From: Myxococcales bacterium
GTDB taxonomy: Bacteria; Myxococcota; Bradymonadia; REDH01
Length of the DNA: 9,842 bases
Direction: 5' to 3'
Assembly (NCBI GenBank): GCA_018970625.1
Contig: JAGWVZ010000096.1
Coordinates: 1 to 9,842 of the forward strand
In this document: one piece after another, positions 1 through 6,364 of the stretch
Layout of the letters: each line of letters begins with the position of its first letter
Position numbering within the stretch: the stretch's first letter is position 1
The notes under the pieces: generated by a model
What the model was told of the DNA's origin: nothing
Seen by the model: the letters and a program-made list of their open reading frames with translations, nothing else
Databases searched by the model: none
Position numbers and translations under genes: made by a program

Positions 1-1088
1 CTGCCGCGAGACTCCTGCCAGGTGATGCCGCCGGGGTAGCCGGCGGACAGGCGAGACAGGATCTCGCGTGGGTCCACGCGGTGCACAGCGGCCATGAAGG
101 TGCGATTAAGCCAGCGCGGGTCCGAGGTCGCGATGAGCATCGCGTCGGTCTCGTCGAAGGGGTTCAGGCGGGCACCGCCGGCGAGCTGCCGCCAGTCGGG
201 CAGCCCCGAGAGCATATTCTCAATGGTTGCGCGGTGCTGATTGGTACGAATGCGGTCATTGCGCAGAATCACGGTGACCACCGACGAGTCGGGGCCCCAC
301 ACGCTGACATCGGTCGCGACGGGATTCAGCGTGCCCGCAGGATACCGCTCCGACGGGGGCAGGTTCATGTCGGGGCCGGCGGCGACGGAGCCTTCTGCTG
401 TCGCCGCCTCTGCGGCTGCCGCCGCCTCACGCTCCAGCCGTTCGCGCTCCAGCCGCTCCGCCCGTTGTTGGGCACGGCGTTCGCGCTGCTGTCGCAGACG
501 TTCCTGACGCGCTTCTTCGAGGGCGATCTCTTCGGGGGTGGGTTCTGGTGCAGCGGCCTCTGCTTCGGGCTCGGGCTGAGCCGGCTCTACCGCTTCTGGT
601 GGTTCAGGCGTCAGCTCTTCGAGAGCAGCGTCGGGCTCCTCCACCAGCTCTTCTTCGGGCACGACGTCTTCTTCCTGCACATCGGGCGCTGGTTCAACGT
701 CGGAGCCTGCGTCCATTTCTTCTACCTCGGGCGGTAGTTCTGCGGCGGCGAGCGTTATTTCTGGAGCTACATTGACTAACTGTGTGCTTCCTTCGGCTTC
801 TGACTCGGCCACATAGCCAAAGTGTCGCATGAGCGCGATGCCGGTGGACTCTTCAAAGCTGACTTCCACCTCAGGCAAAATCGCCGCACCAATAAACGTG
901 CCCAGCAGACCAAGCGAGTGAAGTCCGAGCGATAACACCAGCGTCGCAACGAACGCTCGCTCATCGGGGGTCATGCGCGTAATCTTGAACGCAGTGGCCT
1001 CTTCGATCGCCGCCAGCGCTGCGGTATCGGTGCGGCGCTCGGGCCGGAGTTCCGATTCTGGGCTGTTCTGGTCGTCCGGTTCAGTCAT
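1..1088 (-). CDS. TonB-like single-pass membrane protein, unknown function (C-terminus beyond window)
   Basis: The frame is open from an ATG at 1088 to the left edge, giving 362 residues with no stop, so the protein continues outside the window. A GGGGTGA ribosome-binding site lies just upstream of this ATG and decides the start. Residues 1-44 are acidic and probably cytoplasmic. Residues about 46-71 (FVATLVLSLGLHSLGLLGTF and following) form one membrane helix. Residues about 95-190 are rich in Glu, Pro and Ala, followed by a charged Glu/Arg/Gln helix, probably a coiled coil, at about 186-228. From about 240 a globular-looking domain begins, with a beta-rich block (VVTVILRNDRIRT, 270-282) and a conserved-looking block (AMLIATSDPRWLNRTFMAAV, 316-335). 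The helix, long periplasmic spacer and C-terminal domain resemble TonB/TolA topology, but I cannot assign a family. It is transcribed divergently from the M16 peptidase operon. The plus-strand frame opposite it (81-737) is a shadow. Confidence 0.8.
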   Translation of the reverse strand, partial: MTEPDDQNSPESELRPERRTDTAALAAIEEATAFKITRMTPDERAFVATLVLSLGLHSLGLLGTFIGAAILPEVEVSFEESTGIALMRHFGYVAESEAEGSTQLVNVAPEITLAAAELPPEVEEMDAGSDVEPAPDVQEEDVVPEEELVEEPDAALEELTPEPPEAVEPAQPEPEAEAAAPEPTPEEIALEEARQERLRQQRERRAQQRAERLERERLEREAAAAAEAATAEGSVAAGPDMNLPPSERYPAGTLNPVATDVSVWGPDSSVVTVILRNDRIRTNQHRATIENMLSGLPDWRQLAGGARLNPFDETDAMLIATSDPRWLNRTFMAAVHRVDPREILSRLSAGYPGGITWQESRG

Positions 1089-1277
1089 GCGTTCACCCCG
1101 GGCCTGTGCCCGAACAGAAACACCTTTCACGAAGCGTGTGCATCAGGAACATGCCAGCACATGGCTGGGTTTCAATCGCCTGCGTGCGTTAGCAGATTGG
1201 TCGTGCAATAACGACTCCGAAACAGCAGAACGTGACCACTTGCAAACCCTGTCGCCCTCTCTTCAACGCGGATCACC
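1089..1277. promoter_or_regulatory. Divergent intergenic control region between the TonB-like gene and the M16 operon
   Basis: This 189-bp gap lies between two divergent starts and must hold promoters for both genes. I see no strong sigma70 pair. The best minus-strand candidate is TTGAAA (about 1169-1174) with a 17-bp spacer but a poor -10. The spacer contains a short dyad, CCAGC-ACATG-GCTGG (1154-1168), that could be an operator. The plus-strand gene has only a weak ribosome-binding site (GGA, 5 bases before ATG 1278). Confidence 0.4.
1099..1112 (-). promoter_or_regulatory. Small stem-loop in the 5' leader of the TonB-like gene
   Basis: CGGGC and GCCCG arms (1099-1103 and 1108-1112) flank a 4-base loop. 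In the minus-strand transcript the hairpin would touch the GGGGTGA ribosome-binding site, so it could limit translation. It is short and GC-rich, so chance is possible. Confidence 0.25.
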
Positions 1278-2633
1278 ATGAAACGACCTGTGATTTCCCT
1301 CTCCCGCGCCCTGTTGCTCGCGGCTGCGCTGGGCGCAGCGCCAGCGGCTGCGCAGCAGGTAGACCTCGACTTCCCGATCGAGCAGTTTACGCTCGACAAC
1401 GGCTTGCGTGTGGTGGTGCAGACCGACCATAGCGCCCCCACCGTTGCCATCGCCGTCTACTACGACGTCGGCAGCCGGAATGAAGTCGAAGGACGCACGG
1501 GGTTCGCCCACTTCTTCGAGCACATGATGTTCAAGGGTTCGGTGAACGTACCGGAAGGACAGCACTTTCGGTACATCTCGATCAACGGCGGTGATTTGAA
1601 CGGCACCACCAGTGAAGACCGCACCAACTACTACGAAATCCTGCCATCCGATCGGCTCGAGCTGGGCCTCTGGCTCGAGGCCGACCGCATGCGCGGTCTG
1701 GTGATCACGGAAGACAACTTCAACAACCAGCGTGAGGCGGTGAAAGAGGAGCGGCGGCTCCGCATCGACAACCAGCCATACATGCCGGCGTTCCTCGAGT
1801 TCTTCGACCTTGCGTACGACAGCTTCGAGTACTCGCACAGCGTCATCGGCTCGATGGAAGACCTCGATGCGGCGGTCATCCCGGACGTCGAAGCCTTCTT
1901 CGACATGTACTATGCACCCAACAATGCCGTGCTCACGGTGGTGGGCGACGTCGATCTCGACGACGTGCGCGCGATGGTCGAAGAGCATTTCGGCGACATC
2001 CCGCGTGGTACCCAGCCGCCTCCGGTGGTGATTGAGGAGCCTGGGCGCACCGCGATGGTGGTGCGGGAAGTTACGGACCCGCTCGCGACGCAGCCCGCCC
2101 TGATGATGGGCTGGCAGGTGCCGCCTGCGCCGGGTGAAGAGAGCGACGCGGTGCTTGTCGCGGACATCATTCTGGGCACGGGCGAGTCTTCTCGCCTGTA
2201 CTCGCGTCTGGTGCGCCAGGACCAGACGGCGCTCGAGGTCGCGTCGTACATCGACGGACGTCGTGGTCCGGACATTGAGTACATCTTCGCCGTGACCGCC
2301 GGTGCGGACCCTGCGGAAATCCAGGCGGTGATCCTCGAAGAGGTGGAACGCCTTCGCACAGACGGTATTACCGAGGAAGAGCTTGCCCTGGCGCGTGCCC
2401 AGCTGATTCGAGGCACGGTGGCGGGTGCCGAAGAGAACCTCTCCCGCGCGCTTACCATCGGCCGCGACATGCTCTATTACGGTGAGCCCGACCGCATCAA
2501 CAGCGCGATCGAACGCATCGAGGCGGTCACAGTCGAGCAGGTGAACGCGGTTCTCCGTACCTATTTCACGCCAGAGCACGCCACGGTGCTGCTCGTTCGC
2601 CCGGCTGCCGCAGCCGAACAGGGGGCCCCATGA
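1278..2633 (+). CDS. M16 family zinc metallopeptidase, catalytic subunit, secreted
   Basis: This 451-residue protein is a zinc peptidase of the pitrilysin/mitochondrial-processing-peptidase family (M16B-like). A Sec signal peptide fills residues 1-25, with cleavage likely after AAA before Gln26, so it acts in the periplasm. The inverted zinc motif is complete: HFFEH at 78-82 gives His78, Glu81 and His82. The third zinc ligand is one of the Glu pair 157-158 in REAVKEERR, about 75 residues later as the family requires. The second, inactive M16 domain spans roughly 220-440. In it the usual Arg...Tyr substrate-binding pair appears as Arg313 with Glu320 at the Tyr position (RQDQTALE), so that function is probably supplied by the next gene. 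The ATG at 1278 has a weak GGA ribosome-binding site. The stop overlaps the next start by 4 bp (ATGA), implying translational coupling and an obligate partner. Substrates cannot be read from the sequence. Confidence 0.93.
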   Translation: MKRPVISLSRALLLAAALGAAPAAAQQVDLDFPIEQFTLDNGLRVVVQTDHSAPTVAIAVYYDVGSRNEVEGRTGFAHFFEHMMFKGSVNVPEGQHFRYISINGGDLNGTTSEDRTNYYEILPSDRLELGLWLEADRMRGLVITEDNFNNQREAVKEERRLRIDNQPYMPAFLEFFDLAYDSFEYSHSVIGSMEDLDAAVIPDVEAFFDMYYAPNNAVLTVVGDVDLDDVRAMVEEHFGDIPRGTQPPPVVIEEPGRTAMVVREVTDPLATQPALMMGWQVPPAPGEESDAVLVADIILGTGESSRLYSRLVRQDQTALEVASYIDGRRGPDIEYIFAVTAGADPAEIQAVILEEVERLRTDGITEEELALARAQLIRGTVAGAEENLSRALTIGRDMLYYGEPDRINSAIERIEAVTVEQVNAVLRTYFTPEHATVLLVRPAAAAEQGAP

Positions 2634-4159
2634 TGGTTTCGACTCGCATTTCCACCCTTGCGGTGGCTGCAGCCCTGCTCGCCGCCTGCGGCGGCTCGCA
2701 GGCGTCCGGTGACCCGACCTCGATGCCGATAGATGGCACCGACCTCGTCACGCGTGAGATGGCGCCTCTGACCGCACTCGAATCGCCGCCACCGCCGGGT
2801 GATCCTGCGCCGTACGAGTTGCCTCAGGTCGAGGAGATCGAGCTGTCGAACGGCCTCGACGTCGTCCTGGTCCGCCGCCCCGCCTTCCCCACCATCTCTG
2901 TGCGGCTCGGGGTGCGTGCCGGCATGGATGCCAGCGATGGAAACCTCGCTGTGCCCGAGTTGACGATCCGACTGCTGCGCGACGGTACAACAACCCGCGA
3001 CTCAGACGCGATCGCACGTTATATCGACGGCAACGGCCTCGGTTTCAGCGCCTCGGCAGGAGACAACAGCGCCACGCTCGCGGCAGATGGCCTGTCGACC
3101 CAGCTGCCCGAGCTGCTGACGCTGCTCTCAGACCTGACGCTGAATCCGACCTTCGCCGAAGACCGGTTTCTGGCGCGTCAGGAGGAGCTCGCGGGCGAGA
3201 TTCAGCTCGCGCAGGCGCAGCAGAGCTACCACCTGAGCCGAATCGCGGATCGGGCCATGTTCGGTGACCACATCTACGGTCGCACCCTGACGACCGAGGA
3301 AGTTGTCGCTGTAGATCAGGCGGCTGTCGCAGCGTTCCATGAGGCGACGTTCGGTCCCGATCGTGCCCGCCTGGTGCTCGTGGGCGCCTTGCCCGAGGAC
3401 GCGGCTGCGCAGATCGAGGCCGCCTTCGGCGCCTGGGAACCCACAGGCAATGCCTGGGCACCGACCGACCCGCCCGAGCCCACATTCTGCAACGTCGCCC
3501 ACGTCGCCTTCCGCCCCAACTCAGCGCAGACGGCTGTGACCTGGCTCGGCGACTCTCTGGAATCCAGCGAGGCAGGCTACTTTGACGCCCTCGTCGCCAA
3601 CGAGATCCTGGGCGGCGGCATCATCGGTCGCCTGTTCATGAGCCTGCGCGAAGAGAAGTCGTACACGTACGGCGCCTACTCGGGCATGCGCGAGGTCGTC
3701 GGCGCCGCCTGGTTCCAGGCGTCCTCTAACGTGCGTGGCGAGGTCACGGCCGACGCGGTTGGCGCCTTCATAGAGGAGTTCGACCGATTCCAGCAGGAGA
3801 CGATGCCCGAGACCGACCTTCAGGATAACGTCAGCTACCTGTCGGGCGTGTTCCCGATCGAGCTCGCGCGCAATGGTGCGGTCGCCGGCCAGCTCCTGAG
3901 CCTCTACAACCGGGGCCTAGACGCGCCGGCGTGGCTCGAAGGCTATCGCGACGCCGTCACGTCGGTATCGATCGACTCGGTGACCGAAGCCGGTCGTTCG
4001 CTCATCAACCCTGCCGCGCTTACGCTGGTGATGGTCGGCGAGGAACCCTTCGTACGCCCCGCGGCGCTTCAGTACGCGTCAAAGGTCTATGTGTACGACC
4101 TCGACGGCGAGCTGGTGGAGACGCTCGACGGCGAAGCCTCCAGCACCTGCCCCGAGTAA
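2630..4159 (+). CDS. M16 family non-catalytic partner, lipoprotein
   Basis: This 509-residue protein starts at an ATG that overlaps the previous stop by 4 bp, with AGGGGG four bases upstream; a second ATG follows directly. A lipoprotein signal peptide ends in LAAC with Cys20 as the lipidated residue. Gly21 at +2 suggests outer-membrane placement. A Pro-rich linker (about 50-62) precedes two M16 domains (about 65-285 and 290-490). The zinc motif is lost: the segment aligning with HxxEH reads ELTIR (110-114), so it cannot be a zinc peptidase by itself. The R/Y pair that holds the substrate C-terminus in M16 enzymes is intact, as Arg340 and Tyr347 in LREEKSYTYG. The upstream gene has the opposite arrangement. 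Together they should form a heterodimer with one active site, anchored to the membrane by this subunit. Such paired M16B genes are known in other bacteria. The stop is followed by a terminator about 85 bp downstream. Confidence 0.92.
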   Translation: MMVSTRISTLAVAAALLAACGGSQASGDPTSMPIDGTDLVTREMAPLTALESPPPPGDPAPYELPQVEEIELSNGLDVVLVRRPAFPTISVRLGVRAGMDASDGNLAVPELTIRLLRDGTTTRDSDAIARYIDGNGLGFSASAGDNSATLAADGLSTQLPELLTLLSDLTLNPTFAEDRFLARQEELAGEIQLAQAQQSYHLSRIADRAMFGDHIYGRTLTTEEVVAVDQAAVAAFHEATFGPDRARLVLVGALPEDAAAQIEAAFGAWEPTGNAWAPTDPPEPTFCNVAHVAFRPNSAQTAVTWLGDSLESSEAGYFDALVANEILGGGIIGRLFMSLREEKSYTYGAYSGMREVVGAAWFQASSNVRGEVTADAVGAFIEEFDRFQQETMPETDLQDNVSYLSGVFPIELARNGAVAGQLLSLYNRGLDAPAWLEGYRDAVTSVSIDSVTEAGRSLINPAALTLVMVGEEPFVRPAALQYASKVYVYDLDGELVETLDGEASSTCPE

Positions 4160-4244
4160 GTCAGGAACGCAGCGAAACAGAGCAGCGGTCTGAATAAACG
4201 CCCGCGCGGTCTTTCAACGCCGCCCTGCCAAGGGTCAAAAAGCA

Positions 4245-4270
4245 GAAAAGCCGTCGAAAGACGGCTTTTC
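4245..4270. terminator. Bidirectional rho-independent terminator between M16 operon and atpE
   Basis: A perfect 11-bp inverted repeat, GAAAAGCCGTC and GACGGCTTTTC, flanks a GAAA loop (4256-4259). The stem is GC-rich in the middle, with an A-run on one side and a T-run on the other, so it works in both directions. It sits between two convergent genes. On the minus strand a second T5 run follows within about 5 bases. Confidence 0.9.
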
Positions 4271-4311
4271 AATGACGTCTGAAGCCCAGTCGCCGGGCTT
4301 CTTACGCTACT

Positions 4312-4635
4312 TCATGCCTTGCCAACGATCTGGAAGGCGATGAGGAGTGCGTAGATGACGAGCGACTCGATAAGAGCCAGCGAGAGGATGAGGGGGGTGA
4401 ACAGCTTGCCCGAAGCACCCGGGTTGCGTGCGATGCCTTCGAGAGCGGCAGCAGCAGCCTTGCCCTGACCCACAGCGCCGCCGGCAGCAGCCACCGAGAT
4501 GGCGAATGCAGCTGCGAACAGAGCAAGTCCGCCAGCGCCTGCAGCTGCCGGAGCAGCGTCATCGGCGAACGCCATACCGGCGGCAAGGAAAGTAACTGCG
4601 AAAGCGGCGATTGCGGAGACGTTCTTGCTGAGCAT
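4312..4635 (-). CDS. atpE: ATP synthase F0 subunit c (c-ring, Na+-type ligand signature)
   Basis: This 107-residue protein forms the rotating c-ring of the F-type ATP synthase. Residues 1-24 look like a signal peptide (hydrophobic stretch, then AFA before Asp25-Asp26); removal would leave 83 residues, the usual size. Helix 1 covers about 36-62, the conserved polar loop is ARNPGASGK (69-77), and helix 2 covers about 79-104 with the ion-carrying Glu90. Gln57 (AVGQG), Glu90, Ser91 and Tyr95 (LIESLVIY) match the Na+-coordinating set of Ilyobacter tartaricus c (Gln32, Glu65, Ser66, Tyr70), including the 33-residue Gln-to-Glu spacing. Proton-type rings usually have Ala or another non-hydroxyl residue after the carboxylate. 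The ribosome-binding site is GAGGA, 8 bases before the ATG. It is the last gene of the F0 operon, 140 bp after atpB, and is followed by a terminator. Assignment as subunit c is certain; Na+ use is inference. Confidence 0.96.
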   Translation of the reverse strand: MLSKNVSAIAAFAVTFLAAGMAFADDAAPAAAGAGGLALFAAAFAISVAAAGGAVGQGKAAAAALEGIARNPGASGKLFTPLILSLALIESLVIYALLIAFQIVGKA

Positions 4636-4775
4636 GTCGAGGTTCCTCGGTCAGGGACAGGGTGGCGTTAGGTTCGCCAGTTGTCGGTAAAAAAGGTGTA
4701 CGGAATGGTTATCGCATGACGCGGACAGAACCGCGGAGAGACTCGGAGAAGGTCGCGCGAGTCGCGCGCGCGGGC
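4636..4775 (-). promoter_or_regulatory. Structured atpB-atpE intergenic region
   Basis: This 140-bp gap interrupts an otherwise tightly packed operon. Reading in the minus direction it holds a CGCGCG-ACT-CGCGCG hairpin right after the atpB stop (4754-4768) and a CGCGG/CCGCG hairpin around 4726-4741. A T6 tract (4689-4694) follows, then the atpE ribosome-binding site inside the palindrome CGAGGAACCTCG (4638-4649). Subunit c is needed in many copies per complex. E. coli atpE has a U-rich translation enhancer upstream, so this region may raise atpE expression through mRNA stability or translation. I see no convincing internal promoter. Confidence 0.4.
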
Positions 4776-5573
4776 TTAGTGCGCTTCTTCAGAATGTTCA
4801 ATGGCCAACGCGATGTAGACAATGGACAGAATGCTGAACACCAGCGTCTGCACCACGCACACGATGGTGCCGAGCATCAGAATCGGCAGCGGGAAGAACA
4901 GGGGAAAGGCAACCAGGCCCAGAAAGATGCCCAGAACCTGGTGGTCGCCTACCATGTTGCCGAACAGACGCAGACCCAGCGACACCGGGCGAGCGAAGTG
5001 CGAGATGAGCTCGATGGGCAGCATGATGGGGAAAAGCCACGGAAACCCGAAGATCTTCGGGCCCAGAAAGTGTGCCAGATAGTGAAAGCCGTTCTCCCTG
5101 AGTCCCCAGATGTGGGTCACGAGGAACACCACCACGGCGGGCGCAATGGTGACGCTCAGAATATCCGTAGGCGGCACCATGCCCGGGATCAGACCCAGCA
5201 GGTTGCTGAACAGAATGAAGAGCGCCAGCGTGCCAATCAGCGGCAGAAAGCGCTGCGCATCGTGCCGGTTACCGAAAATCGGCTCGGCGATGCCCAGAAT
5301 CGCGTCCAGAATGCCCTCGATGACATTGCGAGCGGTGAAACCCTCTTCTGGAATGTACGCATCGGCGCCCTGCTTCGACCAGCTGCTGCGGGTGAGCGCG
5401 ACCAGAAGAAGCACAATGCCCGTCGACAGGGCGGCAAGAAAGAGGTGCAGCACGGAGCTCACCGGCTTGCCTTCCATCAGGCTGTTGCCAAACAGGCTGG
5501 CCAGCGACGCATTCAGGGCATCAAAGCCCGGCAACAGATTGAACCACGTGAAGTCAGCGGCGACAAACGTCAT
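4776..5573 (-). CDS. atpB: ATP synthase F0 subunit a
   Basis: Subunit a is the stator membrane protein that provides the two ion half-channels against the c-ring. This one has 265 residues, normal for the family, with several hydrophobic helices (about 40-60, 110-132, 140-158, 175-195, 198-225, 228-258). The signature is clear: PIELISHFARPVSLGLRLFG at 186-205, containing the essential Arg202, followed by Asn206. The C-terminal helix QTLVFSILSIVYIALAIEH (242-260) is the usual conserved end. The ATG at 5573 overlaps the atpI stop by 4 bp (ATGA) and has a strong GGGAGG ribosome-binding site 5 bases upstream, which fixes the start. It forms an operon with atpZ and atpI before it and atpE after it. 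The long open frame on the opposite strand (4662-6293) is a shadow. Confidence 0.97.
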   Translation of the reverse strand: MTFVAADFTWFNLLPGFDALNASLASLFGNSLMEGKPVSSVLHLFLAALSTGIVLLLVALTRSSWSKQGADAYIPEEGFTARNVIEGILDAILGIAEPIFGNRHDAQRFLPLIGTLALFILFSNLLGLIPGMVPPTDILSVTIAPAVVVFLVTHIWGLRENGFHYLAHFLGPKIFGFPWLFPIMLPIELISHFARPVSLGLRLFGNMVGDHQVLGIFLGLVAFPLFFPLPILMLGTIVCVVQTLVFSILSIVYIALAIEHSEEAH

Positions 5574-5992
5574 GACATCCTCCCGTCTGAACCAGACGGC
5601 AGCAGGCCTGCAGGCGCAGGCGGATCACTATCGTGTACACTCTGGCGCAGGGCACAGCCAACCATCGCCAGAAACACCAGACTCAAACCAACCGTGAAAG
5701 GCGCAACCACTACGCCCACCACCGTTACACTCAGCAAAATCAGCGTAGCCAGCACCAGAAACTTGGTGACGAGCACAAAGAACCAGAAGCCGCTCACAGC
5801 CTCGTCACGTGTCATCGCCGCAACCACTCGGGCCAGCACCACGCGCAACACGGTCACGTTCGCCAAACCAAGCGCGCCACCAGCGAGCAGGCTCACGCCG
5901 TGCTTCCAGGACACCACACCCCACGCCAGCGCCAGTACCCCAATCAGGGCTGCGGCGATGCGTTCGGCGTTCTTGAGCGAGTCGTCGTTCAT
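5570..5992 (-). CDS. atpI: ATP synthase subunit I (AtpI-like, four membrane helices)
   Basis: This 140-residue protein has four predicted membrane helices at about 12-29, 33-57, 68-88 and 91-112, followed by a polar C-terminal tail rich in Pro, Ser and Asp. Its size, helix pattern and position directly before atpB match the ATP synthase I family. Members of that family help assemble the c-ring; in Propionigenium modestum the protein acts as a chaperone for its Na+-type ring. The identification rests on topology and gene order more than on motifs, because the family is poorly conserved. It starts one base after the atpZ stop, has no strong ribosome-binding site of its own, and ends in a 4-bp overlap with atpB, so its translation is probably coupled to both neighbours. 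Confidence 0.85.
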   Translation of the reverse strand: MNDDSLKNAERIAAALIGVLALAWGVVSWKHGVSLLAGGALGLANVTVLRVVLARVVAAMTRDEAVSGFWFFVLVTKFLVLATLILLSVTVVGVVVAPFTVGLSLVFLAMVGCALRQSVHDSDPPAPAGLLPSGSDGRMS

Positions 5993-5993
5993 G

Positions 5994-6239
5994 TCAGCGG
6001 TCGTCGAGGTTCTGTTTGCGGGCGAATCGATACAGACTGCGGAATGCGGCGGCCGAACCGAAAATCACGCCGGCCATCAAAAGCCATGGCTCTGTGCCAA
6101 ATTTTCCGTCGAGCCACATGCCACCGAACGCGCCGATAGCAATCGAGATACCGAACTCCAGACCAACCGCGCCGGCCGACGCATACTCCATGGACACTGG
6201 CTTACGGCCATCCCTGGGATCTGGCGTTGGTTCGGTCAT
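5994..6239 (-). CDS. atpZ: AtpZ/AtpI family F0F1 accessory protein, two membrane helices
   Basis: This small protein (81 residues from ATG 6239) has two membrane helices (about 22-43 and 51-69) and the typical signature WLDGKFGTEPW (42-52) followed by FRSLYRFARK (67-76). This places it in the AtpZ family encoded at the head of many ATP synthase operons and linked to Mg2+ supply or c-ring assembly. Start choice is uncertain. ATG 6239 has AGG 7 bases upstream and lies about 40 bp after a possible promoter. ATG 6275 (93 residues) has no ribosome-binding site. A GTG at 6341 (115 residues) would put the start upstream of that promoter. All give the same conserved core. It is the first of four F0 genes and lies downstream of hemL on the same strand with no clear terminator between, so read-through is possible. 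Confidence 0.88.
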   Translation of the reverse strand: MTEPTPDPRDGRKPVSMEYASAGAVGLEFGISIAIGAFGGMWLDGKFGTEPWLLMAGVIFGSAAAFRSLYRFARKQNLDDR

Positions 6240-6286
6240 CGGAAAGCCTGGTTTGCCGTCAAAGCGACCAGCCATGGGGCGCGGAC

Positions 6287-6316
6287 GGTCTAGCACTACT
6301 TTTCGCGGAGCGTCAA
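6287..6316 (-). promoter_or_regulatory. Possible sigma70 promoter for the atpZIBE operon
   Basis: A TTGACG -35 box (6311-6316) is followed by an 18-bp spacer and TAGACC (6287-6292) as a weak -10. Transcription would start near 6280, giving a short leader before ATG 6239. The -10 matches at only three bases, so this is tentative. Confidence 0.3.
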
Positions 6317-6364
6317 CCACATGGACGCCACGAAGACACACTCTACGTTGGCCCTCGCAGCCAC

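Noticed and set aside
81..737. A 218-codon plus-strand frame opposite the TonB-like gene
   Set aside because: The minus strand is open across the whole 1-1088 interval with a good ribosome-binding site, a membrane helix and a sensible domain order. The plus-strand product (Phe/Leu/Arg-rich) is the mirror of Glu/Pro/Ala codons.
1263..2579. A 438-codon minus-strand open frame opposite the M16 catalytic subunit
   Set aside because: The plus-strand gene has a signal peptide and HxxEH motif. The antisense product is His/Arg/Val-rich without motifs, as expected from the mirror of a GC-rich gene.
4662..6293. A 543-codon open frame on the plus strand, antisense to atpB, atpI and part of atpZ
   Set aside because: It is a composition shadow. 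The minus-strand genes beneath it have clear family signatures, tight junctions and ribosome-binding sites. The plus-strand translation is Arg/Gln/His/Ser-rich with no recognisable domain.
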